From the NCBI GenBank assembly GCA_029891385.1, contig CM057226.1, positions 9,851,225-9,915,224 on the forward strand: a stretch of DNA of 64,000 bases, given 5' to 3'. The stretch comes from Erythroxylum novogranatense. Taxonomy: Eukaryota > Streptophyta > Magnoliopsida > Malpighiales > Erythroxylaceae. Positions within the stretch are counted from its first letter, which is position 1; the number at the start of each line of letters is the position of its first letter. The notes beneath the pieces are model-generated. The model had not been told where the DNA came from and ran no database searches. It was given only the letters and a program-made list of their open reading frames with translations. Both the position numbers and the translations under genes were made by a program. Below, piece by piece: positions 46,811 to 59,372 of the stretch.

Positions 46811-49620
46811 AGTTTGAATGACTATATAGTTGATTGCAATTTATACGAGGTTTAAAGAGAGGGCAAACTATTCAAGGTACAATTCCAACAATAAGAACCT
46901 ATTGAGATGAGCTTCAAGGGAACAAACATGATACAAGTGGTCACGAGTATATTGATGTACATTTTCCAATAGTTTTGAGCTTGAACAATTTATTTCAGGT
47001 TGAGCCATCAAAGGGTGGATTGCAAGCTTGCAACCTTATTGAGATTTGATAACATACCAAAAAGAAAAGTAAATGCAAGCGATTCCATGTGTATCACCAA
47101 GTCTTGCATGTATCCACAAGACAAGTCCGCCTGATTACATGCTATGCCATGTGATATATCATTAAGGACTAAGAGTTTTTAATCATAAATAGCATTATCT
47201 TTGTTCTTAATTTTAATATATGTTTGTAATGTTCCATTTTGTAAGCTTTTGCAGTAACATGCAGAAGTGTTTAGTATTTTCTGCAAGGTTAGACTGGTTC
47301 TGGCAGATTGGAATTTCTGACAACTTATAATTTATCCTAGGAATAGTTACACCAATGAAGAAAGTAACTTGGTGGGAGTAGTCAGGATTACAGAATCTAG
47401 ATAACGTATTTAAACTCTTATTGAACTGTTTATTCGACTTCAGAAAAGTCCATATTCTTTCCAAGTTCGGAGTGAATGGAATGCAAGCTTGCAACCTTCA
47501 ATAATCCCCTCGGCTACGAAGAAACGTGAAGCCCAATACACAAGCACAGAACTTGGAGTGAATCTAGATATCTAAACTCAATCTCAACGCATCATATTGC
47601 ACAAGACATCCTACTTTAGAAGAGTCATCAATATTAACATTCTTTCTGTATATATATTTTTTATAAAGATGTTATTTTTGTTAAACCTGTGACCTTTCGG
47701 TCACAAATAAATAATTTTACTAGTTATTCTAAAGCTCACCCTCAATTATGAATTATATCTTATCTCAAAAGTGAAAATAAAATTTTAAGAGAATGATTAT
47801 TTAATCATTATTTCTATTTTATGTAAAAATATATTTTAAATCCTCCATTATAGTTTTCCTTTCAATTATTGATAAGTACACTTATTAATTGTGTTAATGA
47901 TTCTATTTGGATCGGTTGGTGGTTTCTAACTTCTGCTAATGCTTTCTTAATATAAAAGTAAAATATATTCACAAAGAAAATGATTATCTTTTATCAATAA
48001 TTTCTTCTTTATTTTGCAAAAATACTGAATTTGGATTAAAAAACCACAAATTTTTATTAATTATTTTAAATAATTGAGGTCAAGTCAACTATAACATGCA
48101 GAGGGGACGTTTACCCTTTCATCTTTTAAGTTCACAAATGTTTTCCTTTAGGTTTTGTCCCTTTGGCATATGAACAAAGTCATTTAGTATGAGGAGATAT
48201 ATTTTTAATATAGTTAGCCATAATTAAATATTTACAAATAAATCTAGTATATTAGGTTCAAAAAAATAAAGAATCGGACTTTTAAAATTAAATTAATTTA
48301 AAAATTCGAAAGCCGAATATTAAAAGAGGAAAAAAATTACAGTTCAAATATATCCAGATAGTCCATCCATTATAAGGATTGACATTGATGTTGTGTGTGG
48401 AGAATGAGCAAATTGCACATATTTGTGAACGAAGCTGTTTTGACACCACTCCAACAGCACTACTAATAGCCACTGTACACCATGAGATTGACATCATTTT
48501 AAATCGCACCACTCCAATAATATCACCATCAGCCATTAATGGTCACCATTGGTTTGGCACCACTTCAATAGCATCATTTAAGCTTTTGACTTAGATGACC
48601 AACTTATAATGAGGGAGAGCCGAATGATTATCACTCTACAATAGTGGATTATGCTCAAGTGTTTACACTGGTTTGGATGGAAAAACTGAACTCAGAAAAG
48701 GAATGATCTTTTGCTTTTGCTGATTCACGATGAAGTAGCTTAATCCTCCATTACAGTTTTCCTTCAAGAATTGATAGGAACTCCTATGGATCCTGCTAAT
48801 GGTGTTATTTATTGTGGAATTTAACTTTTGGTTATAGATTTCCTCCAACTACTAAAAAAAGGGGTTATGAATTTTACTAATTATTTTATTTTAAATAGTT
48901 GGTAAATTTTAAATTTTAATTATGTTTTCTTGAAAGTAAAGATAGATGGATCAATATTCTTATTTTGATGAAGAATACGACTTTTATCAATTATTTTATG
49001 AATATATAAAAAATCATTTATTACGAAAGATTCATTTTTATATAGTTATTCATATTCAAAATTTAGCATAGAAAATTCAGATATTGAATAACCAAACTTA
49101 TAAGCATAATTATTAATTTGTTCACAAATATTTGGATCAAGCTATGTTTAAGTGGTTGATTCCAACGAATGCATGTGATGCCGTACTAGTTGCAAAAGGT
49201 ATTGGAATCACTCGGGGAGTTCAAGAAATGGCTTGATAAAAACAAGACAATAGAAAATAATATAATTGAGATGGACAATAAGCATAAGAAATGAATTGTT
49301 AAATTCGACATTGTAAATAACAAAGAGAGAGAAATGCTAGTTTTCAATATCATTTTTTCTTAAGCAAAGCTTCAAGTTGATTTTCCTTGCACCCTCAAAC
49401 AAATAGGAGGCATCGTATTTCCTCGGGGTGATATTTCCAAAAATAAAACTAATGTCTTGGTGAGCGAGCTGATACAACTGGACCTGTTCTTCTGATAACC
49501 CACATAAATAAATGATTGAGATGAATTAGCATAGGATTGGTCCAGAGTTAATAGACCAAAGGATTTGAGGGGTGATAAAACACCAATAACGTTCCTAACA
49601 AACACAATCGTCTAAAAAGC
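46811..49620. other. 3' region of CDKC and intergenic DNA
   Basis: 46,811-47,200 is probably CDKC 3' UTR. The palindromic TTGCAAGCTTGCAA-type motif occurs at 47,02x and, nearly identical, at 47,48x. The rest is AT-rich; 48,370-48,600 has a plus-strand open frame with repeated CACCACTCCAA-like pieces but no recognisable domain. No gene is called. Confidence 0.5.
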
Positions 49621-49628
49621 TTCTTCTT

Positions 49629-49953
49629 TTGAACTATGAAGCTGATTCTGCAGTGGTGATCGAGATCCTTTCCTCCGTCGATTTTCGATCTCGGGTGCTT
49701 AACTCCATAGTCAGAGGTATTCACGAACTGTTTGTTCGAAATTAGACTGTTACTTATTGGCATATCTATCGAGAGGACAATAGATGTGCCGATTGGCTCG
49801 CATCTTTTATAGCACATTTTAATGTAGGCGTCCATTATTTACCTACTACATATATTGGGTGTCATTTACTCCTCTTAGAGGATACATCTGAGATATATTT
49901 TTGAAGATTTTCTTTGTAATTTTCTTCTATTTATTTCCCTTTATAAAAAAAAA
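49629..49953 (+). mobile_element. 5'-truncated LINE tail with RNase H fragment and poly(A)
   Basis: Reading from about 49,629 gives an RNase H-like segment: EADSAVVIEILSS, RGIHELFVRN, a stop where a Trp is likely, then VTYWHIYREDNRCADWLA. This is the acidic and His/Asp-bearing pattern seen at the C-terminus of plant LINE proteins. After the stop there is a short UTR and an A-run at 49,944-49,952. The 5' part is missing, as is usual for LINE copies. Confidence 0.68.
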
Positions 49954-50165
49954 CATCTTTATTCTGAAAAATGCCGTACTATCAAAATATAGTGCTTTGC
50001 TAAGGAATGATATCACTTGTAAGGGCTCCAACCAATGACTTTCACTCAATCAATAAAGCATCTTTATTCTGAAAATTGCCGTACTATCAAAATATATAGC
50101 TTTGCTAAGGAATTTAGATATCACTTGTAGGGGCTCCAACCAATAATGTTCACTCAATCAATAAA
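49954..50165. repeat. 105-bp tandem duplication
   Basis: CATCTTTATTCTGAAAA starts both units (49,954 and 50,059). Each ends with GGGCTCCAACCAAT...CACTCAATCAATAAA, a sequence also seen at the LTR edges of the neighbouring Copia copies. Confidence 0.85.
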
Positions 50166-50209
50166 AAATAGCTCGCACAATCAAGATGATTGAAAGATAA
50201 CAAACACAT

Positions 50210-50404
50210 ACCTGCGAGTGCCCTGGTGGAGTGGCTGGGGCTCCTCCTCTCTTAATTAAGGCCTCGATTTCAAGTTTTGAGCATGGAGTCGCACTCATGA
50301 GGGAGAGCTTTGCCGCCTATATGGTCCTATCCGGCTCGAATCCGGATTAGTCGACTGTCCATGTGACATCAGATACCGGATGGTTTACAAAAAAATATAA
50401 AAGA
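50210..50404 (+). mobile_element. tRNA-derived SINE with target-site duplication
   Basis: The 195-bp body starts near ACCTGCGAGTGCCCTGG, has weak A-box (GGTGGAGTGGC) and B-box (ATTTCAAGTTTTG) matches, and ends GGATGGTTTACAAAAAAA, a common plant SINE tail style. Flanks AGATAACAAACACAT (50,195) and AGATAACAAACGCAT (50,405) form a 15-bp duplication with one mismatch, so the limits are well defined. Confidence 0.82.
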
Positions 50405-50419
50405 AGATAACAAACGCAT

Positions 50420-53400
50420 GATTTTAATGTAAAAAATTCTTCAGCATAAAGGGGCTCCATCAAGTAACGATCACTCAATCAATAAAAAATAGCACAATAA
50501 AGATGATTGAAAGATGACAAACACGTGATTTTAATGTAAAAAATTCTTCAGTATAAAGGTAAAAGTTTATGGATAAAAACTAACAATAAACTTACCAATT
50601 TCAATAATAGTAAGATATAAATAACAAAGGTTTCAAACTCTCTCAATTAAGAATACGTCACAAAATAACCACAACTAAAACGTTTCTAGCTCTCTCTATT
50701 AAAAAAAATCCTCTCTAATCTCTAAAATTGAGTATAAGTTGATATACAAACACGTACATATGCTAATATTACTTTTAAAAAAAATCTGGACTCTAAAATT
50801 CTTCTCTCGTCATTTGATTATGTCCCATGCAACTTTTGTCTCTCAATCTTATCACTAAATCTCAAAATAATAAGATTTTACATGCATCTTGACACAAGCA
50901 TATGTCTCTCAAACACAGGTGCATATTTCGAAATTAGCTTCAAATCATCGATTTTTGTCTCAAACCTGCTCAGACTTCATTTCTTTTGATTTATGAAGCA
51001 ACTAATACTTCTAAAGTCCATATTTAGTGGATTTCTTCAAGCTAATATTCATAAGATAGAGCCAAACCCACAACACTATCCGAGCAATCTTAATACAAAA
51101 CTAAAGCTTAATCCTGGAAACCACCTTCGACTTTAAGTGACTGAACTTCTTGAGGCGCCCCTTTAGTATTGACTAATAAATATTTCAAACTAGGATATCT
51201 TGTCAAAGCTACTTCTTCTCTCTATTTTACCTTCAAAGTTAGACCTCCTTAAGCACTTGAGCGGGTTGCTCCCCCTGCTTATAAGCTTATTGACCCCTTC
51301 TTCATTATCCACTCATACGAATCATCACCGTCAGGTTACCTCTAAGCGTAATCAACTTATGTAAGTTCATATTTACCTTCCTCACTTGTAGGTTGATATA
51401 AAAAAGTAAAAACATGAGTCATATCTTTATTGTTGAAATACCTACTAAATGTAAGATTGTCTTTAATGGTGAGATATGCACTCATCTCATGTTCATAAAA
51501 GACTAAGTTTCTACTTCTAACAACCTTCTATTTTCTGGATCATAGAGCCTAAAACCAAACTATTCATGACCATATCCAAAAACATACACAAGAATTAGTC
51601 TTCAAATCCAGCTTCGATCTATGCTTCTTTCATACATGCTTGAAGGCCTTGCATCCGAACACCCTTAGATGGGAGTAAGTTGGATCCTTCCTTTTTCTCA
51701 CTCTCTCGGGAACGTCAAAATATAAAGACATTGAAGAAGTTTTATTCTTCACATATATTATGGATTTGACTGTTTAACCTTAAAAGGACTTCGATAGTTT
51801 TGACATTTGGGGTCATCCTTTTGACAACACTATTGTGATGTGGGGTGCCAGATTCCATCTTCTCATACCTTATATTATGTCTTGCACACTATTTTTCAAA
51901 CTCATTGGGATAAGTGATTTTTTAACTAACAACTTGATCCCCTTCTCACTATTGTGTTCCAATCTTTGGTGTTATAAATTCTTTTGAATGACATGTAATT
52001 CTCTAATACATACCTTCTAGTGTATCCTGTACAAGGTGCATTGCAATTCATTACGAGCAATCTTTAATGCTCCTTTAGATAGTTTCTACTGTCTATCACC
52101 AAATGAGAGTTGGTATCCCTCTTAGTCAAGAACATTCACAAACAGAAAATTGAGACGCAAGGGTGGAATATGTCAAACACCTCTAAAGGTCAATACATAC
52201 CCAATGTTAGTTTGAACTTTATTGTCAACCATACCGATGATACTCGTAGAGTTTTGATTGTCCATCTTTACACTTCTAAATTATTACTCTTTTATTTGGT
52301 GAATTACTTCCTCTTTGGAACATAATGGTAGGATGCTCCTATATTAACAAGTCACTTTAAATCTGAGTGGCTAATATGGAGATATTCACTGTTTGTAGAA
52401 ATTAATGACACTTTATCATCTGTGCTTGATATTATTATTGTAGTGTTATTATTGTCTCTATCCTTCTACTTGTCTTGCTTCTTCTAGTCTCTCATCCACT
52501 TGTAGGAGAACATCTTTATATGATCAGGTTTGGTGCAACAGTGATAGATTTTGGTCTCCTTGCCATCTCTTGACATCAGCATGTTCTTTGACTTGTCCTA
52601 TCCTTTGTGATGCTCGCTCTTTCTTCTTCTTCTTCTTCTGTTATTGACCATAGGAGCCTACACATTTTCCACAACAATTTCCGTAAAAACATCCAAATAA
52701 AACATCTCATTTAGAGTGTACTTGTTGATAATCAGAACTAAATTTTCCCACTTATCCAGCAAAGTACTTAACAGAAAATATGATTGTAATTCATTACCAA
52801 GGACAATCTTCATAGTGGTCAATTTGTTGATGATGTCCTAAAAACTTATGAAATGTTTCGATATTGATTTTCTAGGCTTCAACTTCAGGTTTACAATATT
52901 TTTAATCAAATAGGCCTTATTGTGAGCAGTTTTTCTCTTATAAACACCCTCTAACTTCTTTGACAACTCGAAAGGATTTGTCTATTGGGATACATGATTG
53001 AATATGCCACCATTAATCAACTTGTAATAGTTCCCAATTCTTCCACTTCAACTTCTCCCACTCTATATCTGTTATCTTCTTTGGCTTAGATGGGACATTA
53101 ACTTTTATAGTACTATCCACATCGATTGGATCATAGAGATCCTTACAATACGGGAGATCTTCCATTGTAGGTCACCATATTCATTGGTTATTCGACATCA
53201 ATTTCATCATAAAGCTATTTCCTCTCTCAATACCAAAGACTCCAAACCACTTATTAGACTCTAAACCACTTGGCGAGGCTCCAAACAATAATGCGTATAA
53301 GGTTTTTAGGTTTGCTAAACCAATAAAAAACTACTCTCACCATAAAGATGAATAAAAGATAACAAACACATGATTTTAAGGTGGAAATTTTCTAGTATAT

Positions 53401-53436
53401 AGGTAAAAATTATAGGAAAAATTGACAGGGAATATC
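50420..53436 (-). mobile_element. Degenerate Copia retrotransposon, antisense copy 1
   Basis: It is collinear with copy 2 (57,119-60,275). Markers shared at 51,640/57,930 (AGGCCTTGCAT), 51,88x/58,200 (CATACCTTATRTTATGTCTTGC) and 52,460-53,270/59,130-60,150 show one family. In copy 2 these read, on the minus strand, as protease and integrase. LTR-like sequence lies at the left (50,440-50,960) and, interrupted, at 53,270-54,250. No intact frame remains. Confidence 0.75.
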
Positions 53437-53862
53437 ATCTCTCAAAATGCAGCAGCAGAGGAGCGTGATTCTCCATTAGCTATAGCTCAAGTCCCTGACA
53501 TCTTGGGAGATTTTTGTGTGCAGTCTAAAACTACGAAAAGGAAATCAACAAGAAAGAGAAAGCAAATTCTCAAATACAAGGGGAATTTTCGCAAATAAGG
53601 CAGTCTTAGTGTGAAACATTAGGGGTTAAACAACCCTCACAAACAAGAAATGATGAATAAGTCTTTCCATGAAAATGAAACATAAGCAATACTTATAGTT
53701 GTTTCTTCTTCTTGTGTATCCTGCATACATTTACAATCTCATACTTAAGGGAGTTTTTGTCATGTTGTAATATTATAGTAGGCTTAATGCCTTGAACTCA
53801 TTGTGATGTAGATGTACTTTTAACTATAATTAAAATTCTTTTTCATTTAAAAAAAGATATGA
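53437..53862 (+). mobile_element. Insertion in the Copia LTR, possibly a LINE 3' end
   Basis: It interrupts LTR sequence that is continuous at 50,540-50,600. It carries a short plus-strand coding-like stretch (SPLAIAQVPDILGDF; KTTKRKSTRKRKQ, then a stop) and ends in ATTTAAAAAAAG. That layout resembles a 5'-truncated LINE tail; no clear duplication was seen, so this is tentative. Confidence 0.4.
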
Positions 53863-53942
53863 ATGAAAAATGTTTTGAGCTCTGTCACTTAAGAACACCT
53901 TACAAAATAGTCACAACTAAAGTTTTCTAATTCTTTGTACAA

Positions 53943-53945
<3 letters not shown>

Positions 53946-54033
<88 letters not shown>
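53946..54033. repeat. (AT)n microsatellite
   Basis: An AT run of about 85 bp within LTR-derived sequence. Confidence 0.97.
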
Positions 54034-54036
<3 letters not shown>

Positions 54037-54552
54037 AATGCTCCTAAAAATTATAAAAATTAAAATTTAATAAAACTATGATTGAAGATTGCTATTTGGA
54101 CTTTAAAATTATCTTTCATAATGTAAAACATCCCATATAACTTATGTCTCTCAATCTTATCTTTAAATCTTAAAAGGAAAAGATTTTAGACACCCATTTA
54201 AAACAAGTGTGTGCCTCCCAGACACAAGTGCATATTCTAAAAACGACATTAATCCATTGGATAAACTAAGAATAAATCCACTAAAATTGACAATAGCAAG
54301 ATATAAACAATAAAGGTTTCAAACTCTCTCACTCAAGAACACCTCACAAAATAACCACAACTAAGGCTTTTCTAAGTCTCTCTTGAAAAATCCTCTCTAG
54401 TATCTAATATTAAGTGTAAATTGACATACACACACATGTATTCTAATACAACTCTAGAAAATTTTTAGAAATCAAACTTTAATAAAATTATGATTGCATA
54501 ATGCTATTTGCACTCCAAAATTCTTCTTTCATCATTTGCTTATGTCCCATGC

Positions 54553-57118
54553 TGATATTTGCTTAATTGTTGATATTTTTAATTATTTATACTTAGCAAT
54601 TATTGACATAAAAATACTTAAGATATTCACTTTAATTCACATTTGATCTTAGGTACAATTTGGGAGTAAAATAATTAAAGTGAGTTTGAAGCATTACATT
54701 TGCGTTATTTTTTGAAGATTTATTTTTGCTTGTCATTACGGAGCAAGAAGAAAAAAATAAAAAATAAAAGCATTACTTGGAGGCTCAAAACGACAGCAGC
54801 CTAGAGAACAAAACGCACAAGCAAAAGCAGCTAAGGAGACGACGACGTAGCGTGACCCATGAGATGAGGTTTTAATGAGGGACTCAACCTTAATTGTCTT
54901 GTCAACGAACAGGAGAAGAGGCAAAACGCAGAAGCTGGTGCATTTTGCTAAAAGCTCACGCACAGGAGACGCATAAAGCAAGGCACGCAGAGAGCAAAAC
55001 GCAGCGTGGAAGACAGAGGACTAACGCAGGCTGAACACACGAGACAGCGTCGTTTTGAAGAGAAGCCAGAGGAACAAGCAGCAAGTGAATTAATAGGGCT
55101 TGACAAGTGACCCTTATTCGTCCCATCATTGAACAGTAGCGGGCTGGTGAAACAAAGTGAAACGCAGCGTGCTGGTGAAGGGTTTTAAAGGAGAGCTTGC
55201 AAAACTTAATTGTCCCATCACGCAATAGTAAAAGGGAGAATAAAACAAGAAACACGCACAAGGAGGGCCAGAGCAAGTGGAGCGTTTAATACAAGCAAAA
55301 GACACAGCGTTTTTAAATGAGCACAAGAAAGGCAGCGTGAAACGCTGCGTCCAGGAGCAAGAAACGACGACGCTACAGCAAGGACGCAGGCGTTTTTTTA
55401 TTCAAAACGCAGTGGAGAGAGCAGCAACGCAGGAAGCAAGATGTTTTAAGTTGACAAGGACCCTTATTTGTCTAATCAATCTACAGTGGAGGAGTATAAA
55501 AGCAGAAGACTCAAGACACAAGGGAGGAGACAAGGTGGGGCACGCTACAGTGCTGCCACAGGAGACACAAGAAACAGGAGAAAAAAAATCAATACAGACG
55601 GAAAATAACGCATAAGACACAAGCAATAAACAGACAGTATACAGCCAAGAGAGTCACGCAAGAGAGGAATACGGGGACACTACACGTGAAGCTACAGCTG
55701 AGGTTTTAAGTGGACGTTTTGTTTATTTGTCAAATCACTGCATAGTGGAGAGTAATAAAACAAGAAAGCAAGACACGGCACAGCTGGAGGCATCGTTTTG
55801 AAGGCAGACGTTTGAGAGGCAACGCAACGTTTAAGGAGGGACACTAAAACGCAGTGGAGAACGTATGTGACGCAGGAAGAGCAGCTGAGGTTTTAACTTG
55901 AAGGGGACCTTTATTTGTCCCATCAAGCTACAGTCACAGTGAGGAGAATAAGAAGCAAACAGAAACAGCAGAGAGTAGGCAGCGCAGGAACAAAGCAACA
56001 GTAGAGGGAGACTTGAAGCAGAAACCGCAGGAGGCTTGAAGGAAAGCAGTGGCGTGGACTGCAGGCGTGACCCTGCGCCTGCTGCTTGGAGCTGCTGCCA
56101 GCCAAGGCAGCTCGGCTGCGTGAACAGTGAGAGACGAGGAGAACAAGCAAAAACGCAGAGAGAACGCACAGAGGAGAGCAATGCTTTAAGTTGATGGGTG
56201 ACCTTTAATGGTCCCATCAACGCACAGTGGACGACCGTGGGTAGTAGTTGAGTTGAGGCTTGTTTGGTAACAGTGAAGTGAACTCCATTTTAATTTATCA
56301 ATTTCAATTTATTAGTTAGAGATTAGTATTATGTGTGGCTAATTTTTAATCTAGACAAAGTACTTGATGCTTGATACATGTAATTCGTGAGACTCTCTTG
56401 GTTTAATTATTGTCATTTATTTCTTGTGTTTATTTAATCTCTGCGCTTAATCGATTTATTATTGTTGAGTCTGTTGATTAATGAGGCCTGTTAATTAATT
56501 GACTTGATGATAAATTGCCGAATAGATTAGTTAATCCGTGATTGCTGTCTATCAAAGTGGCGAGTTAATTTCAATTAAGAAGTTAATGGGATTAAATAAT
56601 TTAGTCTAAATAGATTGCATTTGTTCGATTACATTGGCTAAGGCGAGGTCCATTAAAATTTATTCGCCATAGATTATATTTCATGAGCTTTACTTAGAAT
56701 AGTCTAATTGGTTAGGGTAATAATCTGCGGAGCTTTACTCGGAGTTATCGAATAATTACGAATGAATTAATAGATTTGTGTTGTTCACGATCTGCTATAA
56801 CTTTGTCCATAGAAATGAACGAAATTTATATTTTTGAGTCTATGATCGAATTACGGTATCAAACTGGAGAGTACCTTGGCTAGGCTTTTATTCATATTAT
56901 TTTCAATCTTATTTTTAATTTCTTCCTGCGTGATTTCGTGTTTTAAAATTAATCATCCCCAAATCAACTTTCTTTATATTTTTATTTTATTTTTATTTTC
57001 GATTTCGTACAAATAAACAATAACTACATTGGTCTCTGTGGTTCGACCCTATTCACCACTTTACTCACTTAAGTGTTCTAGAGTAGGAATTTATTTTTGT
57101 TGGTTTGACACGCCATCA
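54553..57118 (+). mobile_element. Gypsy-type solo LTR, 2,566 bp
   Basis: It starts TGATATTTGC and ends GACACGCCATCA, flanked on both sides by CATGC (54,548-54,552 and 57,119-57,123). The right part has GGTCTCTGTGGTTCGACCC...GAGTAGGAATTTATTTTTG, the 3' end style of Athila/Tat-group Gypsy LTRs. There is no internal domain or second LTR, so it is a solo LTR left by LTR-LTR recombination. Orientation is plus, from the end signature. Confidence 0.88.
54870..56240 (+). repeat. Irregular seven-unit array inside the solo LTR
   Basis: A core of the form GTTTTAAG-TTGACAAGG-ACCCTTATTTGTCCCATC-A...CAGTGGA recurs, diverged, near 54,880, 55,101, 55,190, 55,445, 55,700, 55,890 and 56,185. Between cores lies GC-richer DNA with many AAAACGCAG/GCAGCGTGA words. 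Short open frames here are by-products of base composition. Confidence 0.72.
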
Positions 57119-58065
57119 CATGCAACTCAGTCTTATCACTAAATCTCAAAAGGATAATATTTTATGTGCATTTTGACACAAGCATGTGTAACAATAGCTT
57201 CAACTCATCGATTTTTGTCTCAAATTTGTTCAAACTTCATTTCTTTTGATTTATCAAGACAACTAACACTTCTAAAGTCCAGATTTAGTAGTTTTCTTCA
57301 AGCTAACGTCCATAAAATAAAGCTAGACCCATAACACTACCGCTTAGCTCATTTCAGAGGAGAAATCTACTACCCCACTTAAAAGTCATCTCGGTGATCT
57401 TACTATAAAGCTCAAGCTTCCTCTTGGGAACCACCTTTACTTTAAGTGAATGAAATTCTTAAAGATTCTTTAGCTCTCCTTTAGTCGTGACTAGGAGATA
57501 TTTCAAACTAGGATATCTTGTTGAAGGAATCTTCTCCTCCAACACTTAAGCGAGTTGCTCCCCCTGCTCATAATGCTCATTGACCCCTTCATCATACATA
57601 AGATGTGGATCATGCGAATCATCACCATTAGGTTGCCTCTAAGTGCTATCATCCTGTGTAAGTTCATACTTGCCTTCTTCACTCAAAGGTTGATCATAGA
57701 AGTAAAAACATAGGTCATATCTTTATTATAGAAATACCAACTGGAAGTGATCTTGTCTTTATCGTGAGAAATGCCCCTATCTCATGTTTATAAAAGACTA
57801 AAATTTTGCTTCTAACAACCTTCTAATTTTCTAGATTGTAGAGCCTATAACCAAACTCCTTATCATCATATCCAAAAAAATACATAAGAAGTAGTCTTTG
57901 AATCTAGCTTCAATCTCAATTACTTTTATACAAGCTTAAAGGCCTTGCATTCAAACACCCTTAGATGCAAGTAAGTTGGATCCTTCCTTTTTCTCACTCT
58001 CTTAGGAATGTCAAGATCTAAATAGATTAAAGCAATTATATTATTAACATACATTGTGGATTTGA

Positions 58066-58317
58066 CTATCTTACCCTAAAAGGACTTTGATAATTTGACA
58101 TTTGGGGCATACACCAAACCCGCTCCATAATGGTTCTATTCATCCTCTTGACATCATCATTGTGATGTAAAGTAATAGGTTCCATCTTCTCATACCTTAT
58201 GTTATGTCTTGCACAACACTCTTCAAACTCATTGAAGGTATACTTGCCTCCATTATCGATTTGAAGCACTTCATCTTTCTCTTTATCTCCCTTTCCACTA
58301 TGGCATGAAATCTCCAA
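58066..58317 (-). pseudogene. Copia integrase fragment (copy 2)
   Basis: The minus-strand frame has LQIDNGGKYTFNEFEECCAR, NIRYEKMEP and RMNRTIMERVWCM, the Asp and Glu neighbourhood of the Copia integrase core with the usual PQQNGVAER-like motif eroded. Stops and frameshifts surround it. Confidence 0.78.
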
Positions 58318-58843
58318 AAGGACTCTAGCACTTGAGTTTTTTATTTTTAGTATAAGAACCTAAGTCTTACAGGTATTATCATTAATAAATATAAAAAAAG
58401 TACTTATTACCTCCAAAGAAATCCATCATTATAGGACCAAACACATCATAGTTCACTAGCTCTAACTTCATCTTCCTCTTTATAGACTTCTTATGAAATG
58501 AGGCTCAATGTTGTTTTCCAGCCATGCAGTAATCATAGGGGTTTATAGATATCATAGTCTTTTTACAGATAAGTGATTTTTAAGCTAGCAACTTGATCAC
58601 CTTCTTATTATTGTGTTTTAATCTTTAGTGCCATAAATTCAATTAAGTGTTTTTTTTAATGGCATGTAATTCTCCAACATATACCTTCAAGTGTATCTTG
58701 TACAATGTACATCACAATTCACTATAAGCAATCTTCAATGCTCTTTTAGATAGCTTCTAGTTTCCATTACCAAACGAGTGTCGGTATCCCTCTTAGTTAA
58801 GAACATCCACAAACAAAAAATTAAGACGCAAGTCTAGAATATG

Positions 58844-59089
58844 TCAAACACCTCTCAAGGTCAACACGTACCCAATATCGATCTGAACTTTATTGTCACT
58901 AATGCCGACGATACTTGCAGAGGTTTGATTGTCCATCTTTACACTTCTAAAATCGTGACTCTTATATTTAGTGAAGTGCTCCCTTTTTGGAACACAATGG
59001 TGGGATGCTCCTATATCGACAAACCACTCTAAATCTGTGACTAATGTGGAGACATTCCCTAGTTGTACAAAAGAACGACACTTTATCAT
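58844..59089 (-). pseudogene. Copia protease fragment (copy 2)
   Basis: The minus-strand frame has WFVDIGASHHCVPKREHF, aligning with the D-T/S-G protease motif (here DIG, a changed active-site triad), followed by VKMDNQTSASIVGIS and the LRGV end of the domain. Confidence 0.78.
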
Positions 59090-59212
59090 GTATGCTTGAT
59101 ATCATTTCTATAATGTTATTATTATCTCTATCCTTCTAGTTGTCTTGCTTCTTCTAGTCTCTCTTCCACTTATAGGAAAACCTCTTTATATAATCAGGTT
59201 TGGTGTAGTAGT

Positions 59213-59372
59213 TGATGACGATTGGAGAGGTGTTCAGTTGCTTAGCTGGTCTGAAGGCAGGGCGATGTTTTTACAACCTACATATGATGCGGTTCTCGGT
59301 GATACTCGGATTGTGGAATTTTCAGATTGTGGGATTTTTTGGTGGCTGAACCCTATGCTAGAGCATGCCCAA
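59213..59372 (+). other. About 160-bp insertion in Copia copy 2, open in one frame
   Basis: Copy 1 reads GGTTTGGTGCAACAGTGATA then GATTTTGG without interruption (52,529-52,551). Copy 2 has about 160 bp between the same flanks. The insert is open on the plus strand (DDDWRGVQLLSWSEGRAMF; DAVLGDTRIVEFSDCGIFWW). It has no terminal repeats or clear duplication, and its origin is not recognised. Confidence 0.6.

Noticed and set aside
52620..52640. TCTTCT run as a regulatory element
   Set aside because: A short simple repeat within Copia sequence, also present in copy 2.
55277..56220. Open frames inside the solo LTR as protein genes
   Set aside because: They lie in a low-complexity GCAG-rich array, on both strands at once, with no domain.
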